A stretch of 64,000 nt of DNA. It comes from Methylobacterium brachiatum. GTDB taxonomy: Bacteria > Pseudomonadota > Alphaproteobacteria > Rhizobiales > Beijerinckiaceae. The stretch is from the NCBI RefSeq assembly GCF_020523825.1, contig NZ_JAJALK010000001.1, positions 310,001 through 374,000 on the forward strand, read 5' to 3'. The notes under the pieces were generated by a model. That model saw only the letters and a list, made by a program, of their open reading frames with translations, had not been told where the DNA came from and searched no databases. Position numbers and translations under genes: made by a program. Shown one piece after another: positions 8,655 through 18,435 of the stretch (its first letter is position 1; the number at the start of each line of letters is the position of its first letter).

Positions 8655-9068
8655 GTGACGTTCTTGATCGCCCTTCGGCGACTGTTGCCGCTCCTGGCGG
8701 TACTCAGCCTCGCCCTGACGCCGGTGGCCGCGCCCGCGGCCGCCGCGGGGATGCGCGCGTTCATCATGGCGCAAGCCGCGCCTGAGGCGACCTCGGCCAT
8801 TGCCCATGCCGAGATGGAGGGGATGGACGTGGGCGACGCGGACATGGCCGACATGCCGTGCTGCCCGCCCGGGAAGGCGGCGAAGCCCGACTGCGCCAAG
8901 GCCGGCTGTCCGCTTTTGGCGCTCTGCCTCGCCAGCGTCGCCTCCCTCCTGCCGACCGCGGCGTCCGTCCCGGCCCCGGTGGCGACGCGGACGAGCCGGG
9001 TGTGGCCCGATGCGGCGTCCTTCGCCAGCGTGTCCGGCCGCCCGTTACCTGAGCCCCCCCGAGCCTGA
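8655..9068 (+). CDS. small secreted Cys/Met-rich protein heading the Cus operon
   Basis: A 137-residue protein read from a GTG at 8655. It has a signal peptide (LLPLLAVLSLALTPVAAPAAA) and a mature region with MEGMDVGDADMADMPCCPPGK, CAKAGCPLLALC and a second hydrophobic stretch. The Met/Asp and CC motifs suggest Cu(I) binding. It precedes the YtkA/FixH-like gene by about 80 bases. No named family is recognised; compare the proteins at 4466, 18436 and 57240. The start lacks an obvious ribosome site, so it is tentative. Confidence 0.55.
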   Translation: MTFLIALRRLLPLLAVLSLALTPVAAPAAAAGMRAFIMAQAAPEATSAIAHAEMEGMDVGDADMADMPCCPPGKAAKPDCAKAGCPLLALCLASVASLLPTAASVPAPVATRTSRVWPDAASFASVSGRPLPEPPRA

Positions 9069-9149
9069 GCCCGATGACGCCGGCGTGAACGCCGGCACGA
9101 CGCCGCGCGTCCACGCGTGGCCATCCATCGCGTTCAGGAGACGAAATCC

Positions 9150-9554
9150 GTGACCACGTACCCCTTCGCGCGCGCCCTCGGTGCCGCGCTGCTCGGTGCC
9201 GCCCTGTCGGTCCCGGCCCTGCCGGCGCTCGCCGGCATCAAGGACTACGCCTTCGTGCTGATCCGGACGGAGGCGAAGGTCGGCGAGACCATCCTCTCGG
9301 TGCGACTCATGGACAAGCGCACCGGCAAGCCCGTTCCGGACGCGGTGATCTTCGCCAAGCGCATCGACATGGCGCCCGACAGCATGGACGAGATGACCTC
9401 GACGATCGAGCAGGTCCCGTCGACGGAGCCTGCCCTCTACCGCTTCAAGGCGAAGCTCACGATGGCCGGGGGCTGGCGGCTCTCGCTGGGGGCGAAGGTC
9501 CAGGGCGAAACCGGCACCGTCGAGGACAGGCTCGTCTTCCAGGCCGTCAAGTGA
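9150..9554 (+). CDS. YtkA/FixH-like exported protein of the Cus operon
   Basis: About 134 residues from the GTG at 9150, chosen because CAGGAGA lies just upstream. A signal peptide (ALLGAALSVPALPALAG) leads into an Ig-like domain with KVGETILSVRLMDKRTGKPVPDAVI, a Met-containing loop (RIDMAPDSMDEM) and ALYRFKAKLTMAGGWRL. This is the pattern of YtkA/FixH-like domains seen beside copper RND pumps. The loop methionines may bind copper. The stop overlaps the GTG of the CusB-like gene (GTGA), so the two are co-translated. Confidence 0.75.
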   Translation: MTTYPFARALGAALLGAALSVPALPALAGIKDYAFVLIRTEAKVGETILSVRLMDKRTGKPVPDAVIFAKRIDMAPDSMDEMTSTIEQVPSTEPALYRFKAKLTMAGGWRLSLGAKVQGETGTVEDRLVFQAVK

Positions 9555-11074
9555 GCCGCTCGGCATGGCTCGCCGGGATCCTCGCCGCGTTGGCGGCGGG
9601 GGGCACCGGGTACTGGGCGGGGCGTGATGGCAGCCCCGTTCCGGTCCTCGTCGAGCGCGCACGGACCGAGTTCGCCCACTGGCTTCCGACCGGCATGCCG
9701 GGTCCGCAGGCACCGGCGCCGGCGAAGGTCACGGGTCCGGTGGTCTACTACCAGGATCCGGATGGGAAGCCGGTCTACTCCGCGTCGCCGAGAACGACTG
9801 CGGAGGGGCACGACTTCCGGGCGGTTCGGGCCAGCGAGGACGTGCGCTTCGACCAGGCACAAGGGAGCGAGACGACATCCCCCGACATGGCCGGCCACGA
9901 CGTGACCGGGCACGGCATGGCGGCGCATGGAACGGCGGCGGCCGGGAAGCCCGACGGGGGCACGCGCAAGTTGCTCTACTACCGCAACCCGATGGGGCTG
10001 CCGGACACCTCGGCGACCCCGAAAAAGGATTCGATGGGGATGGACTACATCCCCGTCTACGCGGGCGAGGACGAGGGCGGCGCCGTCGTGACGGTCTCCC
10101 CCGGCAAGGTCCAGCGGACCGGCGTCCGAACCGAAACAGTGGAGCGGCGGGTGGTGGCGCAGCCGGTGCGCGTGCCCGGTACCGTCGCCCTCGACGAGCG
10201 GCGCGTGACGGTCATCGCGACCCGGTCGGACGCGTACGTCGACCATGTCGAGGACGTCACCACCGGCGACCGCGTCCGCAAGGGCCAGCCGCTGGTCCAC
10301 ATCTACTCCCCCGAAATCAACGCCGCCGCCGCGCAGCTCATCGCCAACCCCGGCTTCGACGGAGCTCGGCGACGCCTGCAGAACCTCAACGTCTCCGAGG
10401 CCGTCATCGACGACATGGAGCGCACCCGGAAGGTGCCGATGGCCATCACTTGGTCGTCGGCCCGGGACGGCGTGGTGCTGCAGCGCTCGGCCGTCGAGGG
10501 CATGAAAGCCGCGGCCGGCGACACCCTGTTCCGGATCGGCGACATCTCGGTCATGTGGGTGCTGGCCGACGTGCCCGAGCGCGACCTGGCCGGGGTTCGC
10601 GCCGGACAGGCCGTGACCGTGCGCCTGCGTTCGGCCCCGGGCCGGACCTTCTCCGGCAAGGTCGGGGTGATCTATCCGCAGGTGAACCCGGACACCCGGG
10701 CCACGCGGGTGCGCATCGAGCTGCCGAACCCGGACGGCGCGCTCCTGCCCGACATGTACGCCGAGGTCGAGATCGCCACGGGGGCGGGCAAGCCCGTCGT
10801 GGCGGTGCCCGACGACGCGGTCATCGACACAGGTGCGCGGCAAGTGGTGCTGCTCGACAGGGGCGGGGGGCGCTTCGAGCCGCGCGAGGTCAAAGTCGGG
10901 GTTCGCGGCACGGGCTACGTCGAGATCCGCGACGGCGTCGCCGCCGGCGACCGGGTCGTCACGGCGGCGAACTTCCTGATCGACGCCGAGAGCAACCTGA
11001 AGGCGGCGCTTCAGTCCATGTCCGCCCCGAAGGCGAGCGACCGGCAGGCCTCGAACCTTGAGGGCAAGCCATGA
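9551..11074 (+). CDS. cusB: CusB-like RND periplasmic adaptor
   Basis: A 507-residue adaptor with one N-terminal anchor (WLAGILAALAAGGTGYWAG). Two tandem heavy-metal-binding-type segments follow: a degraded YYQDPDGKPVYS and an intact YYRNPMGLPDTS ending MGMDYIPVYAGE. Next come the barrel-sandwich and hairpin regions (VDHVEDVTTGDRVRKGQPLV) and the membrane-proximal domain (RQVVLLDRGGGRFEPREVKV). CusB couples the inner-membrane CusA pump to an outer-membrane channel and passes Cu(I)/Ag(I) to it. It overlaps CusA by four bases. No channel gene follows, so the TolC-like protein at 2421 may complete the complex. Confidence 0.92.
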   Translation: MSRSAWLAGILAALAAGGTGYWAGRDGSPVPVLVERARTEFAHWLPTGMPGPQAPAPAKVTGPVVYYQDPDGKPVYSASPRTTAEGHDFRAVRASEDVRFDQAQGSETTSPDMAGHDVTGHGMAAHGTAAAGKPDGGTRKLLYYRNPMGLPDTSATPKKDSMGMDYIPVYAGEDEGGAVVTVSPGKVQRTGVRTETVERRVVAQPVRVPGTVALDERRVTVIATRSDAYVDHVEDVTTGDRVRKGQPLVHIYSPEINAAAAQLIANPGFDGARRRLQNLNVSEAVIDDMERTRKVPMAITWSSARDGVVLQRSAVEGMKAAAGDTLFRIGDISVMWVLADVPERDLAGVRAGQAVTVRLRSAPGRTFSGKVGVIYPQVNPDTRATRVRIELPNPDGALLPDMYAEVEIATGAGKPVVAVPDDAVIDTGARQVVLLDRGGGRFEPREVKVGVRGTGYVEIRDGVAAGDRVVTAANFLIDAESNLKAALQSMSAPKASDRQASNLEGKP

Positions 11075-14000
11075 TCGCGCGCCTCATCGGCTGGTCGGCC
11101 CGCAACCTCGTCCTGGTGCTGGTCGGCACCGTGTTCGCCGTGGCCGCTGGCGTCATGGCGCTGCGAACGCTGCCGCTCGACGCCATCCCCGACCTCTCGG
11201 ACGTGCAGGCCATCGTCTACACCGAATACCCGGGCCAGGCCCCGCAGGTGGTCGAGGATCAGGTCACCTATCCTCTCACGACCGCCATGCTGACGGTCCC
11301 GAAGGCGAAGGTGGTGCGCGGCTTCTCGTTCTTCGGGGTCAGCTTCGTCTACGTGATCTTCGAGGACGGCACGGACCCATATTGGGGCCGCTCGCGCGTG
11401 CTCGAATACCTCAACGCGGCGGCCAGCCGCTTGCCGGCGGGCGTGACCCCAACCCTCGGTCCGGACGCCACCGGCGTCGGCTGGGTCTACCAGTACGTGG
11501 TCGTGGCCAAGGAGCGCACGCTCGCGGAATTGCGCTCCCTCCAGGACTGGGTGGTCCGTTTCGGGGCGTCGCGGGCCGAGGGCGTGGCCGAGGTCGCGGG
11601 CGTCGGCGGCTTCGTCAAGCAGTACAACGTCGTCGTCGACCCGAACCGCCTACGGGCGCAGGGGATCTCGCTCAACAAGCTCCGGGACGCGATCCGGGCG
11701 AGCAACGCCGACGTCGGCGGCCGCACGGTCGAGCTCTCCGAGTTCGAGTTCATGGTGCGCGGACGCGGCTACCTGCGGAGCGTGGCCGACATCGAGAACA
11801 TCGTCCTGAAGACCACCGGTGGTGCTCCCCTGCGGGTGCGGGACGTCGCCCGGGTCGAACTCGGGCCTGACGAGCGGCGGGGCATCACCGAGATGAATGG
11901 TGACGGCGAGGTCGCCGGCGGCATCGTCCTGCAGCGGTTCGGCGCGAACGCCCTGACCGTCATCGAGAACGCGAAGGCGAAGCTCGCGGAGGTGGCGAAA
12001 AGCCTGCCGGCCGGCACCGAGATCCTGCCGGTCTACGACCGCTCGCAACTCATCGACGCGGCCATCGAGACGCTGCGGCACACGCTTGTCGAGGAGAGCG
12101 TCGTCGTCTCCCTCGTGTGCATCGTGTTCCTCCTGCACGTCCGAAGCGCGCTGGTCGCCATCCTGATGCTGCCCGTCGGCATCCTGATGGCGTTCGCCGG
12201 GATGAAGGCGCTGGGGCTGGGCGCCAACATCATGTCGCTCGGCGGCATCGCCATCGCGGTCGGCGCCATGATCGACGCGGCCATCGTGATGATCGAGAAC
12301 GCCCACAAGCACCTGGAGCGGGCGCGGCCGGACAAGCCGCGGGTCGAGATCTTGGTCGAGGCGGCGGGCGAGGTCGGCCCCTCGCTGTTCTTCTCACTCC
12401 TCATCATCACCGTGAGCTTCCTGCCCATCTTCACCCTGGAGGGCGAGGAGGGGCGCCTGTTCGGGCCGCTCGCGCTCACCAAGACCTTCGCCATGGCGGC
12501 GGCGGCGCTCCTGTCGGTGACCCTGGTGCCGGCGCTGATGGTGTTGTTCGTGCGCGGACGGATCGTCCCGGAGCATCGCAACCCGGTGAACCGGCTCCTG
12601 ATCTGGCTCTATCGCCCGGTCATCGCAGGCGTACTGCGGGCGCGGTTGCCCACCATCCTGCTCGCCCTCGGCGTCCTGGCGGTCACCGTCTGGCCGGCGC
12701 GCCAGCTCGGCTCGGAGTTCATGCCGGAACTCGACGAGGGGACGCTGATGTACATGCCGACGACCCTGCCCGGCATCTCGGTGACGAAGGCGGGCGAGTT
12801 GCTGGCGACCCAGGATCGGATCATCAAGTCCTTCCCCGAGGTCGCCTCGGTCTACGGCAAGGCCGGGCGCGCCAGCACCGCGACCGACCCGGCGCCGATG
12901 GAGATGGCCGAGACCATCATCAGCCTCAAGCCTAAGGCCGAGTGGCGCCCGGGCGTGACGCTCGCGAGCCTCAAGGCGGAGATGGACCGGGCGCTGCAGT
13001 TCCCGGGCGTCTCGAATGCTTGGACGCAGCCGATCCGGGCCCGCATCGACATGCTCTCGACCGGCATCCGGACGCCGGTCGGCATCAAGGTGCTCGGCAC
13101 CGACCTCGGCGCCATGGAGAAGGTCGCCCGTCAGGTCGAGGCAGTGGTGCGCGACGTGCCGGGCACGTCGAGTGCCTACGCGGAGCGGGTCATCGGCGGG
13201 TACTTCCTCGACATCACGCCCGACCGGGAGGCGCTCGGCCGCTACGGGCTCATGGTGGGCGACGTCCAGGACGTGGTCGCCTCGGCTCTCGGCGGGCAGA
13301 GCGTCACCAACACGGTCGAGGGCCGCGAGCGCTACACCGTCAACGTACGCTACCCGCGCGCCTTCCGCTCCGACCCGCGGGCCATCGCCGACGAGGTGCA
13401 GGTGCCGCTGCCGGCCGGCGGGACGGTGCCGCTCGGCGAGGTCGCGAAGGTCGAGCTTACCCGGGGGCCGACCTCGATCCGGACCGAGAACGGCCAGCTC
13501 GCGGTCTACATCTTCGTCGACCTCACTGGGCGCGACCTCGGCGGCTACGTGGCCGACGCCCGGGCCGCGGTCGACAGGGAGGTCAGGTTGCCCCAGGGCA
13601 CGACGCTGCAGTGGAGCGGGCAGTACGAGTACCTGGAGCGCGCCGAAGCCCGCCTCAGGATCGTTGTGCCGCTGACGCTGCTCGTCGTGTTCCTGCTCCT
13701 CTACCTGAACTTCCGCCGTCTGACCGAGACCCTCATCGTCATGCTCTCGCTGCCGTTCGCGCTCGTCGGCGGCGTCTGGCTGATGTGGTGGATGGGCTTC
13801 AACATGTCGGTGGCGGTGGCGGTCGGCTTCATCGCGCTCGCCGGCGTCGCGGCCGAGACCGGCGTGATCATGCTGGTCTACCTCGACCACGCCCTCGACG
13901 AGGTCCGGGCAGGGTGCCGGCGTGAGGGACGCCCCCTCACGCGCGAGGACTTGCGGCAGGCCATCATGGTCGGCGCCGTCGAGCGGGTGCGGCCCAAGAT

Positions 14001-14223
14001 GATGACGGTGGTCGCCATCATGGCGGGTCTCCTGCCCATCCTCTGGAGCACCGGTTCGGGCTCCGAGGTCATGCAGCGCATCGCCGTGCCGATGATCGGC
14101 GGGATGGTGTCCTCGACCGTGCTGACCCTCGTCGTGATTCCGGCCGTCTACGCGTTGGTGAAAGGTCGCGGGTTGCCGGAGGCCGCCGCGGAGGGTGCAC
14201 GGATGCCTCTGGCGGCCGAATGA
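11071..14223 (+). CDS. cusA: CusA-like Cu(I)/Ag(I) RND efflux pump
   Basis: A 1050-residue RND protein of normal family length with 12 predicted membrane helices and two large periplasmic loops. The fourth helix reads GGIAIAVGAMIDAAIVMIEN (about residues 391-410), the form typical of monovalent-cation pumps of the HME4 group and unlike the DFGxxVDG form in the pump at 58876. Methionines suited to Cu(I) relay occur in the pore and funnel domains. It uses proton import to expel copper or silver. It is coupled to CusB by ATGA and followed by the DUF411 gene. Confidence 0.94.
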   Translation: MIARLIGWSARNLVLVLVGTVFAVAAGVMALRTLPLDAIPDLSDVQAIVYTEYPGQAPQVVEDQVTYPLTTAMLTVPKAKVVRGFSFFGVSFVYVIFEDGTDPYWGRSRVLEYLNAAASRLPAGVTPTLGPDATGVGWVYQYVVVAKERTLAELRSLQDWVVRFGASRAEGVAEVAGVGGFVKQYNVVVDPNRLRAQGISLNKLRDAIRASNADVGGRTVELSEFEFMVRGRGYLRSVADIENIVLKTTGGAPLRVRDVARVELGPDERRGITEMNGDGEVAGGIVLQRFGANALTVIENAKAKLAEVAKSLPAGTEILPVYDRSQLIDAAIETLRHTLVEESVVVSLVCIVFLLHVRSALVAILMLPVGILMAFAGMKALGLGANIMSLGGIAIAVGAMIDAAIVMIENAHKHLERARPDKPRVEILVEAAGEVGPSLFFSLLIITVSFLPIFTLEGEEGRLFGPLALTKTFAMAAAALLSVTLVPALMVLFVRGRIVPEHRNPVNRLLIWLYRPVIAGVLRARLPTILLALGVLAVTVWPARQLGSEFMPELDEGTLMYMPTTLPGISVTKAGELLATQDRIIKSFPEVASVYGKAGRASTATDPAPMEMAETIISLKPKAEWRPGVTLASLKAEMDRALQFPGVSNAWTQPIRARIDMLSTGIRTPVGIKVLGTDLGAMEKVARQVEAVVRDVPGTSSAYAERVIGGYFLDITPDREALGRYGLMVGDVQDVVASALGGQSVTNTVEGRERYTVNVRYPRAFRSDPRAIADEVQVPLPAGGTVPLGEVAKVELTRGPTSIRTENGQLAVYIFVDLTGRDLGGYVADARAAVDREVRLPQGTTLQWSGQYEYLERAEARLRIVVPLTLLVVFLLLYLNFRRLTETLIVMLSLPFALVGGVWLMWWMGFNMSVAVAVGFIALAGVAAETGVIMLVYLDHALDEVRAGCRREGRPLTREDLRQAIMVGAVERVRPKMMTVVAIMAGLLPILWSTGSGSEVMQRIAVPMIGGMVSSTVLTLVVIPAVYALVKGRGLPEAAAEGARMPLAAE

Positions 14224-14240
14224 GGAATCGACAGGAGCGA

Positions 14241-14720
14241 ATGATGAAGTCAGACATGATGCCGTCCCGGCGTGCCGTGCTCGCGGGCTTGGCGGCGGGA
14301 GTGTCCCTCGGACGACCCGTGATGGGGGAGAGCCTGCCGACCGTCGCCGTGACGAAGGACCCGAGTTGCGGCTGCTGCGCGAAGTGGGTGGACCACCTGC
14401 GACAGGCCGGCTTCACGGTGACGGTGACCGAGGGTCCCGTGAACCCGGTGAAGGCGCGTCTCGGCGTGCCGAGGGACCTCGCCTCCTGCCACACCGCTCT
14501 CGTTGACGGCTACGTGGTCGAGGGACACGTGCCGGCGGACGCCATCAGGCGCTTGTTGGCCGAGCGCCCGAACGGAACCGGGCTGGCCGTTCCGGGCATG
14601 CCGGCCGGCTCGCCCGGCATGGAGGTCGAGGGCAGGGATCCCGGCGCCTACGCGGTGATCCTGTTCGGACCCGAGGGGCGAGACACCTTCGCCCGTTATC
14701 GTGGCGGCGAACCGGCCTGA
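14241..14720 (+). CDS. DUF411 exported copper-associated protein
   Basis: About 159 residues from the ATG at 14241, preceded by AGGAG. A Tat-like signal (SRRAVLAGLAAGVSLG) leads into the DUF411 domain with VTKDPSCGCCAKWVDHL, a thioredoxin-like metal-binding motif, then SCHTALVDGYVVEGHVPADAI and YAVILFG. DUF411 proteins are small metal-binding proteins found in copper and silver resistance operons. It follows CusA by 17 bases and is the last gene of the Cus operon. The exact role, perhaps a periplasmic chaperone, is not established. Confidence 0.88.
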   Translation: MMKSDMMPSRRAVLAGLAAGVSLGRPVMGESLPTVAVTKDPSCGCCAKWVDHLRQAGFTVTVTEGPVNPVKARLGVPRDLASCHTALVDGYVVEGHVPADAIRRLLAERPNGTGLAVPGMPAGSPGMEVEGRDPGAYAVILFGPEGRDTFARYRGGEPA

Positions 14721-14950
14721 GCGCGGCCGACGTGCGGATGATCGCCGTCGCCGTCCACGGTGGTCAACGGTCGTCGCGCCGCCGCGCAAGAGCCGACGCC
14801 CCGCTTCGTGCCCGGACATCCCCCGAAGGCGGGCTTAGCGTGGGCGGGAACTCGGTTCACAGACTCGCCCCGGCGGCATGAAGATCGGAGTGGCGAAGGG
14901 GACGCCGCAACGCTAGGACTCGGGGGATCCGAGAGAGTCTCGTCACCACC

Positions 14951-15910
14951 ATGAATCGCGCAAGCCTCATCGGGGTCGCTTTGCACTATTTGACGCAACT
15001 GAGGATGTCGGTCGGGCACCTCAATAGCCTCAACCTACAAGACGTCAACGTCCATGCGGAAGCGTTCTTTCGAGATTTTCTGAACTTGGTGTTTGACTAT
15101 AAGCTGAAGAACATCAACATAGTAGAGAGGAACGCGCGAGCTATCGATTTGGGCGACGAGGACGAACGGATCGCCATCCAGGTGACGTCGACGTCGGAGT
15201 TGGACAAGATCAAGCACACCCATAAGGGCTTCGTGGCGAGCGGCCTCGACGGCAGATACGACCGCCTGGTCGTTCTCATCATCGGAGAGAAGCGCAGGTA
15301 CCGGGAGTCGTCCCTAGGCGGCGACGGCGTGTTCAGCATGTCCCTGGTGGACGACGTCTGGGACATTCCCGAGCTCCTGAGGAAGGTCGGCGACCTTCGC
15401 TTGGACAGGCTTGAGCGCTGCTGCGAGTTCCTGCGCGACGAGTTGAAGATCCCCGAGCCCCGGCAGTCCAACGAGGTTGGTACCCTGATCCGCCTGATCG
15501 AGGTTCTCAGCGCCGCCGAGGAAGGGATCTCGGTCGGCGACAACCGGGAGGACCCCGATCCCGACAGGAAGATCCGCGACCGATTCGCGGATCACGCCGC
15601 CTTCCTCGAACAGCAGTACGTCGACTTGCACGAGATATATGGACGTGCGCTGGCGGAAGTGAACAGGCATACCGACCTCGGGCACGTGCGTGTGCGCAAG
15701 CTCCAGGTCTACCTCATGAATTGGAGCGACCGTGTCCTGACGGAATATGGAGGCGATCCCAAAGCCGCCCTCGATGCGCTGACCGAAAAGGTCCTTCGGA
15801 TGATGGGCACCAGCGCCGTCGCATTCGACGATTGCGCCATTCGATATTACCTTGTCGATCAGCTGATTGCCTGCAACGTGTTCCCGAACAAGCGCGCGCT
15901 CGATGCCTAG
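14951..15910 (+). CDS. SMEK-domain protein of an ABC-three-component defence system
   Basis: A 319-residue protein. The N-terminal 120 residues match SMEK proteins: LNSLNLQDVNVHAEAFFRD, LNLVFDYKLKN, AIDLGDEDERIAIQVTSTSE and KIKHTHKGF. The D...xIQVTS pattern recalls restriction-nuclease cores, so a nuclease role is possible but unproven. The remaining part is helical, without a recognised domain. SMEK domains mark ABC-3C systems, predicted conflict systems built from a sensor/effector, a middle component and an ABC ATPase, which are exactly the next two genes. The stop overlaps the middle-component start by eight bases. Confidence 0.85.
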   Translation: MNRASLIGVALHYLTQLRMSVGHLNSLNLQDVNVHAEAFFRDFLNLVFDYKLKNINIVERNARAIDLGDEDERIAIQVTSTSELDKIKHTHKGFVASGLDGRYDRLVVLIIGEKRRYRESSLGGDGVFSMSLVDDVWDIPELLRKVGDLRLDRLERCCEFLRDELKIPEPRQSNEVGTLIRLIEVLSAAEEGISVGDNREDPDPDRKIRDRFADHAAFLEQQYVDLHEIYGRALAEVNRHTDLGHVRVRKLQVYLMNWSDRVLTEYGGDPKAALDALTEKVLRMMGTSAVAFDDCAIRYYLVDQLIACNVFPNKRALDA

Positions 15911-16145
15911 CATCTTCCTCAAAGACGAGGCACTCGACAAGTCTCCGCCAATCGTCGGTTTCGAGATCGCGCGGTACATCAGGCAGTCGGGCAAGGGTCG
16001 TGTCAGTATCTTCGACGTGGTGGAGCGCTTCAAACGCGAGAGTTGGTTCGCGTGGAATTCGTTCTTTTATGGCATCACCTTCCTATACGCCGTTGGCCTG
16101 GTCGATTTCGAAGAACCATACCTGATCGTCCGTGATGTTGATTGA
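15903..16145 (+). CDS. ABC-3C system middle component
   Basis: An 80-residue protein from the ATG at 15903, inside the end of the SMEK gene. It resembles the small winged-helix middle components: IVGFEIARYIRQSGKGRVSIFDVVERF, then SFFYGITFLYAVGLVDFEEPYLI. The LYAVGLVD segment matches the 'LyaiGai' core of these families. In ABC-3C systems this component is thought to bridge the ATPase and effector. It overlaps both neighbours, so the three proteins are co-translated. Which middle-component subfamily it belongs to needs a profile search. Confidence 0.8.
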   Translation: MPSIFLKDEALDKSPPIVGFEIARYIRQSGKGRVSIFDVVERFKRESWFAWNSFFYGITFLYAVGLVDFEEPYLIVRDVD

Positions 16146-17850
16146 GCGTCTCTACACCGAGCCCGCGACCATCGATCCCATCGTCTTCACGGCAGGGGTC
16201 AATGTGATCCTGGGTGAGAGCGACGTGACCAGCTCCAAGAACAACGGCGTCGGCAAGTCGCTCTGCATCGAATTCTTGAACTTCGCATTGCTCAAACGCA
16301 AAACGGAAAGTCGCGTGGCGAGAATCCCGAAGGAGAGCTTCGATCCGCGCAACCTCATCTGCGTCGACTTCCGGCTGCACGGGATCGGCTACACCATCAA
16401 GAGATCGCTCGAAGAGGCGGAGCACCCGCGGATCATCGTCGACGGGCGCGAGACGGTCTACGCCAAGCTCAAGGATGCGACCGATTTCCTGACGGGGAGG
16501 CTGTTCCCCGACCAGGATGAGCAGGTCGGGTTCCGGGAGATCCTGGGGCCGCTGATCCGGGACGAGCGATCCGAGTTCAAGTCGATTGTAGGCTGCTTCG
16601 ACACCAAGGCCCGAATACCGGACAACTACGCGCCGCACCTCATGCTCCTCGGCATCGACCTCGGCATCTACCGTGCCATCAAGGGCATACAGAGGGAACT
16701 CGACGCAATCGCCACCGAGGAGGCTCGCATCAAGGACAGCGTGAGGCTCGTCCGCCAGAAGGATCTGGATGACGCCCGGTCCGACCTCAACGCCCTCGAC
16801 GAGGAGGTCGAGACGATCCGGCAAGGCATCGATGCCCTGGAGAACGCCCCGGCCTACGACATCGTGAAGGGCGAGATCCTCGATATCGAAGACCGGATGT
16901 CGGACCTGCGCCGCAGCAAGGACGTGCTCGTCCAGCGCGCTGCAAACCTGGCACCGATTGCCCTGGAACCCGGCATAGACAGCGGCGAGATCCGCGACTT
17001 CTACGACCAGCTTCGTGCCGGCCTGGGCACCAGCATCGTCCGCGAACTCGCGGAGGTAATTACTTTCAAGTCCAAGATCGAGCAGTTCCAGCGCCACCTG
17101 CTGGACGAGAAGTCGAGGGTGGTGGACGTCGAGATCCGGAACCTCAACAAGCAGCTCGCCGAACTCGATAGGCGGTACGCAAAGCTGGTGGCGGTTCTCG
17201 ATCAGAAAGGGCAGCTGCGCAACCTACGCCAGACCTATGCCTCCTTCCAGGCGAAGAGCGATGAACTTGGACAGCTCAAAAGCTTCTTCAGCCGTTACGA
17301 CCAACTGCTGATCGAACGTCAGACCAAGAAGTCCGAGATCGAGGCCGAAAGGCTGGCATTGCAGGCCAGCATCTCTGCCGCCGCGGATCGGCTGCGGTCG
17401 TTCGAACGGACGATCCTCGCCATTCATCAGTTCATCCAGGGCAACCGCAAGGCTTCCTTCGAGGTGCGAACCACCCCCAGGAAGCACGTCGTCGATATCG
17501 TCCTGCGGATCGACGATGACGGCAGTCATAGCGTGGAGAGGGAGAAAGTCTTCATATACGACATCGCGCTGCTGCTGAACGATTACACCAAATCCCGTCA
17601 CCCCGGGCTGTTGGTTCACGATAATATCTTCGACGTCGACGACGACACCTTACGAAAAAGCCTGGAGTTCATCCTCACTCGGGCAAGACTCGACGAGAAC
17701 AAGCAGTACATCCTGACGCTCAATGTCGACCGCATCGAGCATGCACGGGAGGAGGTGTGGTATTACGAGCTTGAGCAGAGCGTCGTGGCATCTTTCACCA
17801 AAAGCAATCGCTTTCTCAAGGCGCAATACCAGGAGGTTGGCCGGGAGTGA
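16135..17850 (+). CDS. DUF2326 ABC-type ATPase of the ABC-3C system
   Basis: About 571 residues from the ATG at 16135 (a GTG at 16132 is also possible). The P-loop is extended, GESDVTSSKNNGVGKS at residues 28-42 or so, as in DUF2326 proteins. A long coiled coil fills residues 180-450, like SMC/RecN arms. The C-terminal half of the ATPase has FIYDIALLLN and HPGLLVHDNIFDVDDD, a Walker B-like strand, then YILTLNVDRIE. It is probably the DNA- or damage-sensing motor of the defence module. Base composition is visibly less GC-rich than in the copper genes on either side, which suggests separate acquisition. Confidence 0.87.
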   Translation: MLIERLYTEPATIDPIVFTAGVNVILGESDVTSSKNNGVGKSLCIEFLNFALLKRKTESRVARIPKESFDPRNLICVDFRLHGIGYTIKRSLEEAEHPRIIVDGRETVYAKLKDATDFLTGRLFPDQDEQVGFREILGPLIRDERSEFKSIVGCFDTKARIPDNYAPHLMLLGIDLGIYRAIKGIQRELDAIATEEARIKDSVRLVRQKDLDDARSDLNALDEEVETIRQGIDALENAPAYDIVKGEILDIEDRMSDLRRSKDVLVQRAANLAPIALEPGIDSGEIRDFYDQLRAGLGTSIVRELAEVITFKSKIEQFQRHLLDEKSRVVDVEIRNLNKQLAELDRRYAKLVAVLDQKGQLRNLRQTYASFQAKSDELGQLKSFFSRYDQLLIERQTKKSEIEAERLALQASISAAADRLRSFERTILAIHQFIQGNRKASFEVRTTPRKHVVDIVLRIDDDGSHSVEREKVFIYDIALLLNDYTKSRHPGLLVHDNIFDVDDDTLRKSLEFILTRARLDENKQYILTLNVDRIEHAREEVWYYELEQSVVASFTKSNRFLKAQYQEVGRE

Positions 17851-18131
17851 TCGTTCGGACCAGGTCCCTCCTCACCGCGATGCCCATCGATCAAGGGTTC
17901 AAGCGCACGTGCGCAGGCCGATGGACATGATGCTTCAGGGTTAAGCGATGGAACCACGCCAAGCGTCGCCGCACCGGTCGACGATGTCGAGGATCGACCG
18001 GCTTCAGCGTCACGACGGCCATGTCGCCTGCAGCGAACGCGCTCCAGCCCGATGCGGAGCGCTCCCCGACCCTTGACCTTCCCACCATGGGAAGCCCTAT
18101 CTGAAGGTGACGCCGTCATAGGGAGAGCGTC

Positions 18132-18344
18132 ATGCATCGTTTCAAGGTCGACAAGATGGACTGCGGAGGTTGTGTCAAGTCCGTGGCCCGGGCCATCATC
18201 GACATCGAGCCGGACGCCCAGGTCGCGGTGGACCTCGGGGCCAAGCTCGTGACCGTGTCCGGCGCCGTCGGGCCGGCAGACCGCATCGCACTGGCCGTCA
18301 CCGCCGCCGGCTACCCGGCCGAGCAGGTACGCGCGACCGCGTGA
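18132..18344 (+). CDS. copZ: CopZ-like heavy-metal-associated chaperone
   Basis: A 70-residue single HMA domain with the metal site MDCGGC at residues 9-14 and the usual beta-alpha-beta layout ending AVTAAGYPAEQV. Such cytosolic proteins carry Cu(I) to P-type ATPases. GGGAGAG precedes the ATG. The ATPase at 20271 has no HMA domain of its own but has a YHS and a second metal-binding domain, so this chaperone is a natural donor. It reopens the copper cluster after the ABC-3C insertion. Confidence 0.9.
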   Translation: MHRFKVDKMDCGGCVKSVARAIIDIEPDAQVAVDLGAKLVTVSGAVGPADRIALAVTAAGYPAEQVRATA

Positions 18345-18435
18345 TGGGACGAGCCGGCAACCAAATGCGGATGCAGGCATTCTCGTCAAAGGTGCGACTT
18401 CGTCGCGACATGCAAGATCGGGGTTAGCGACCGGG

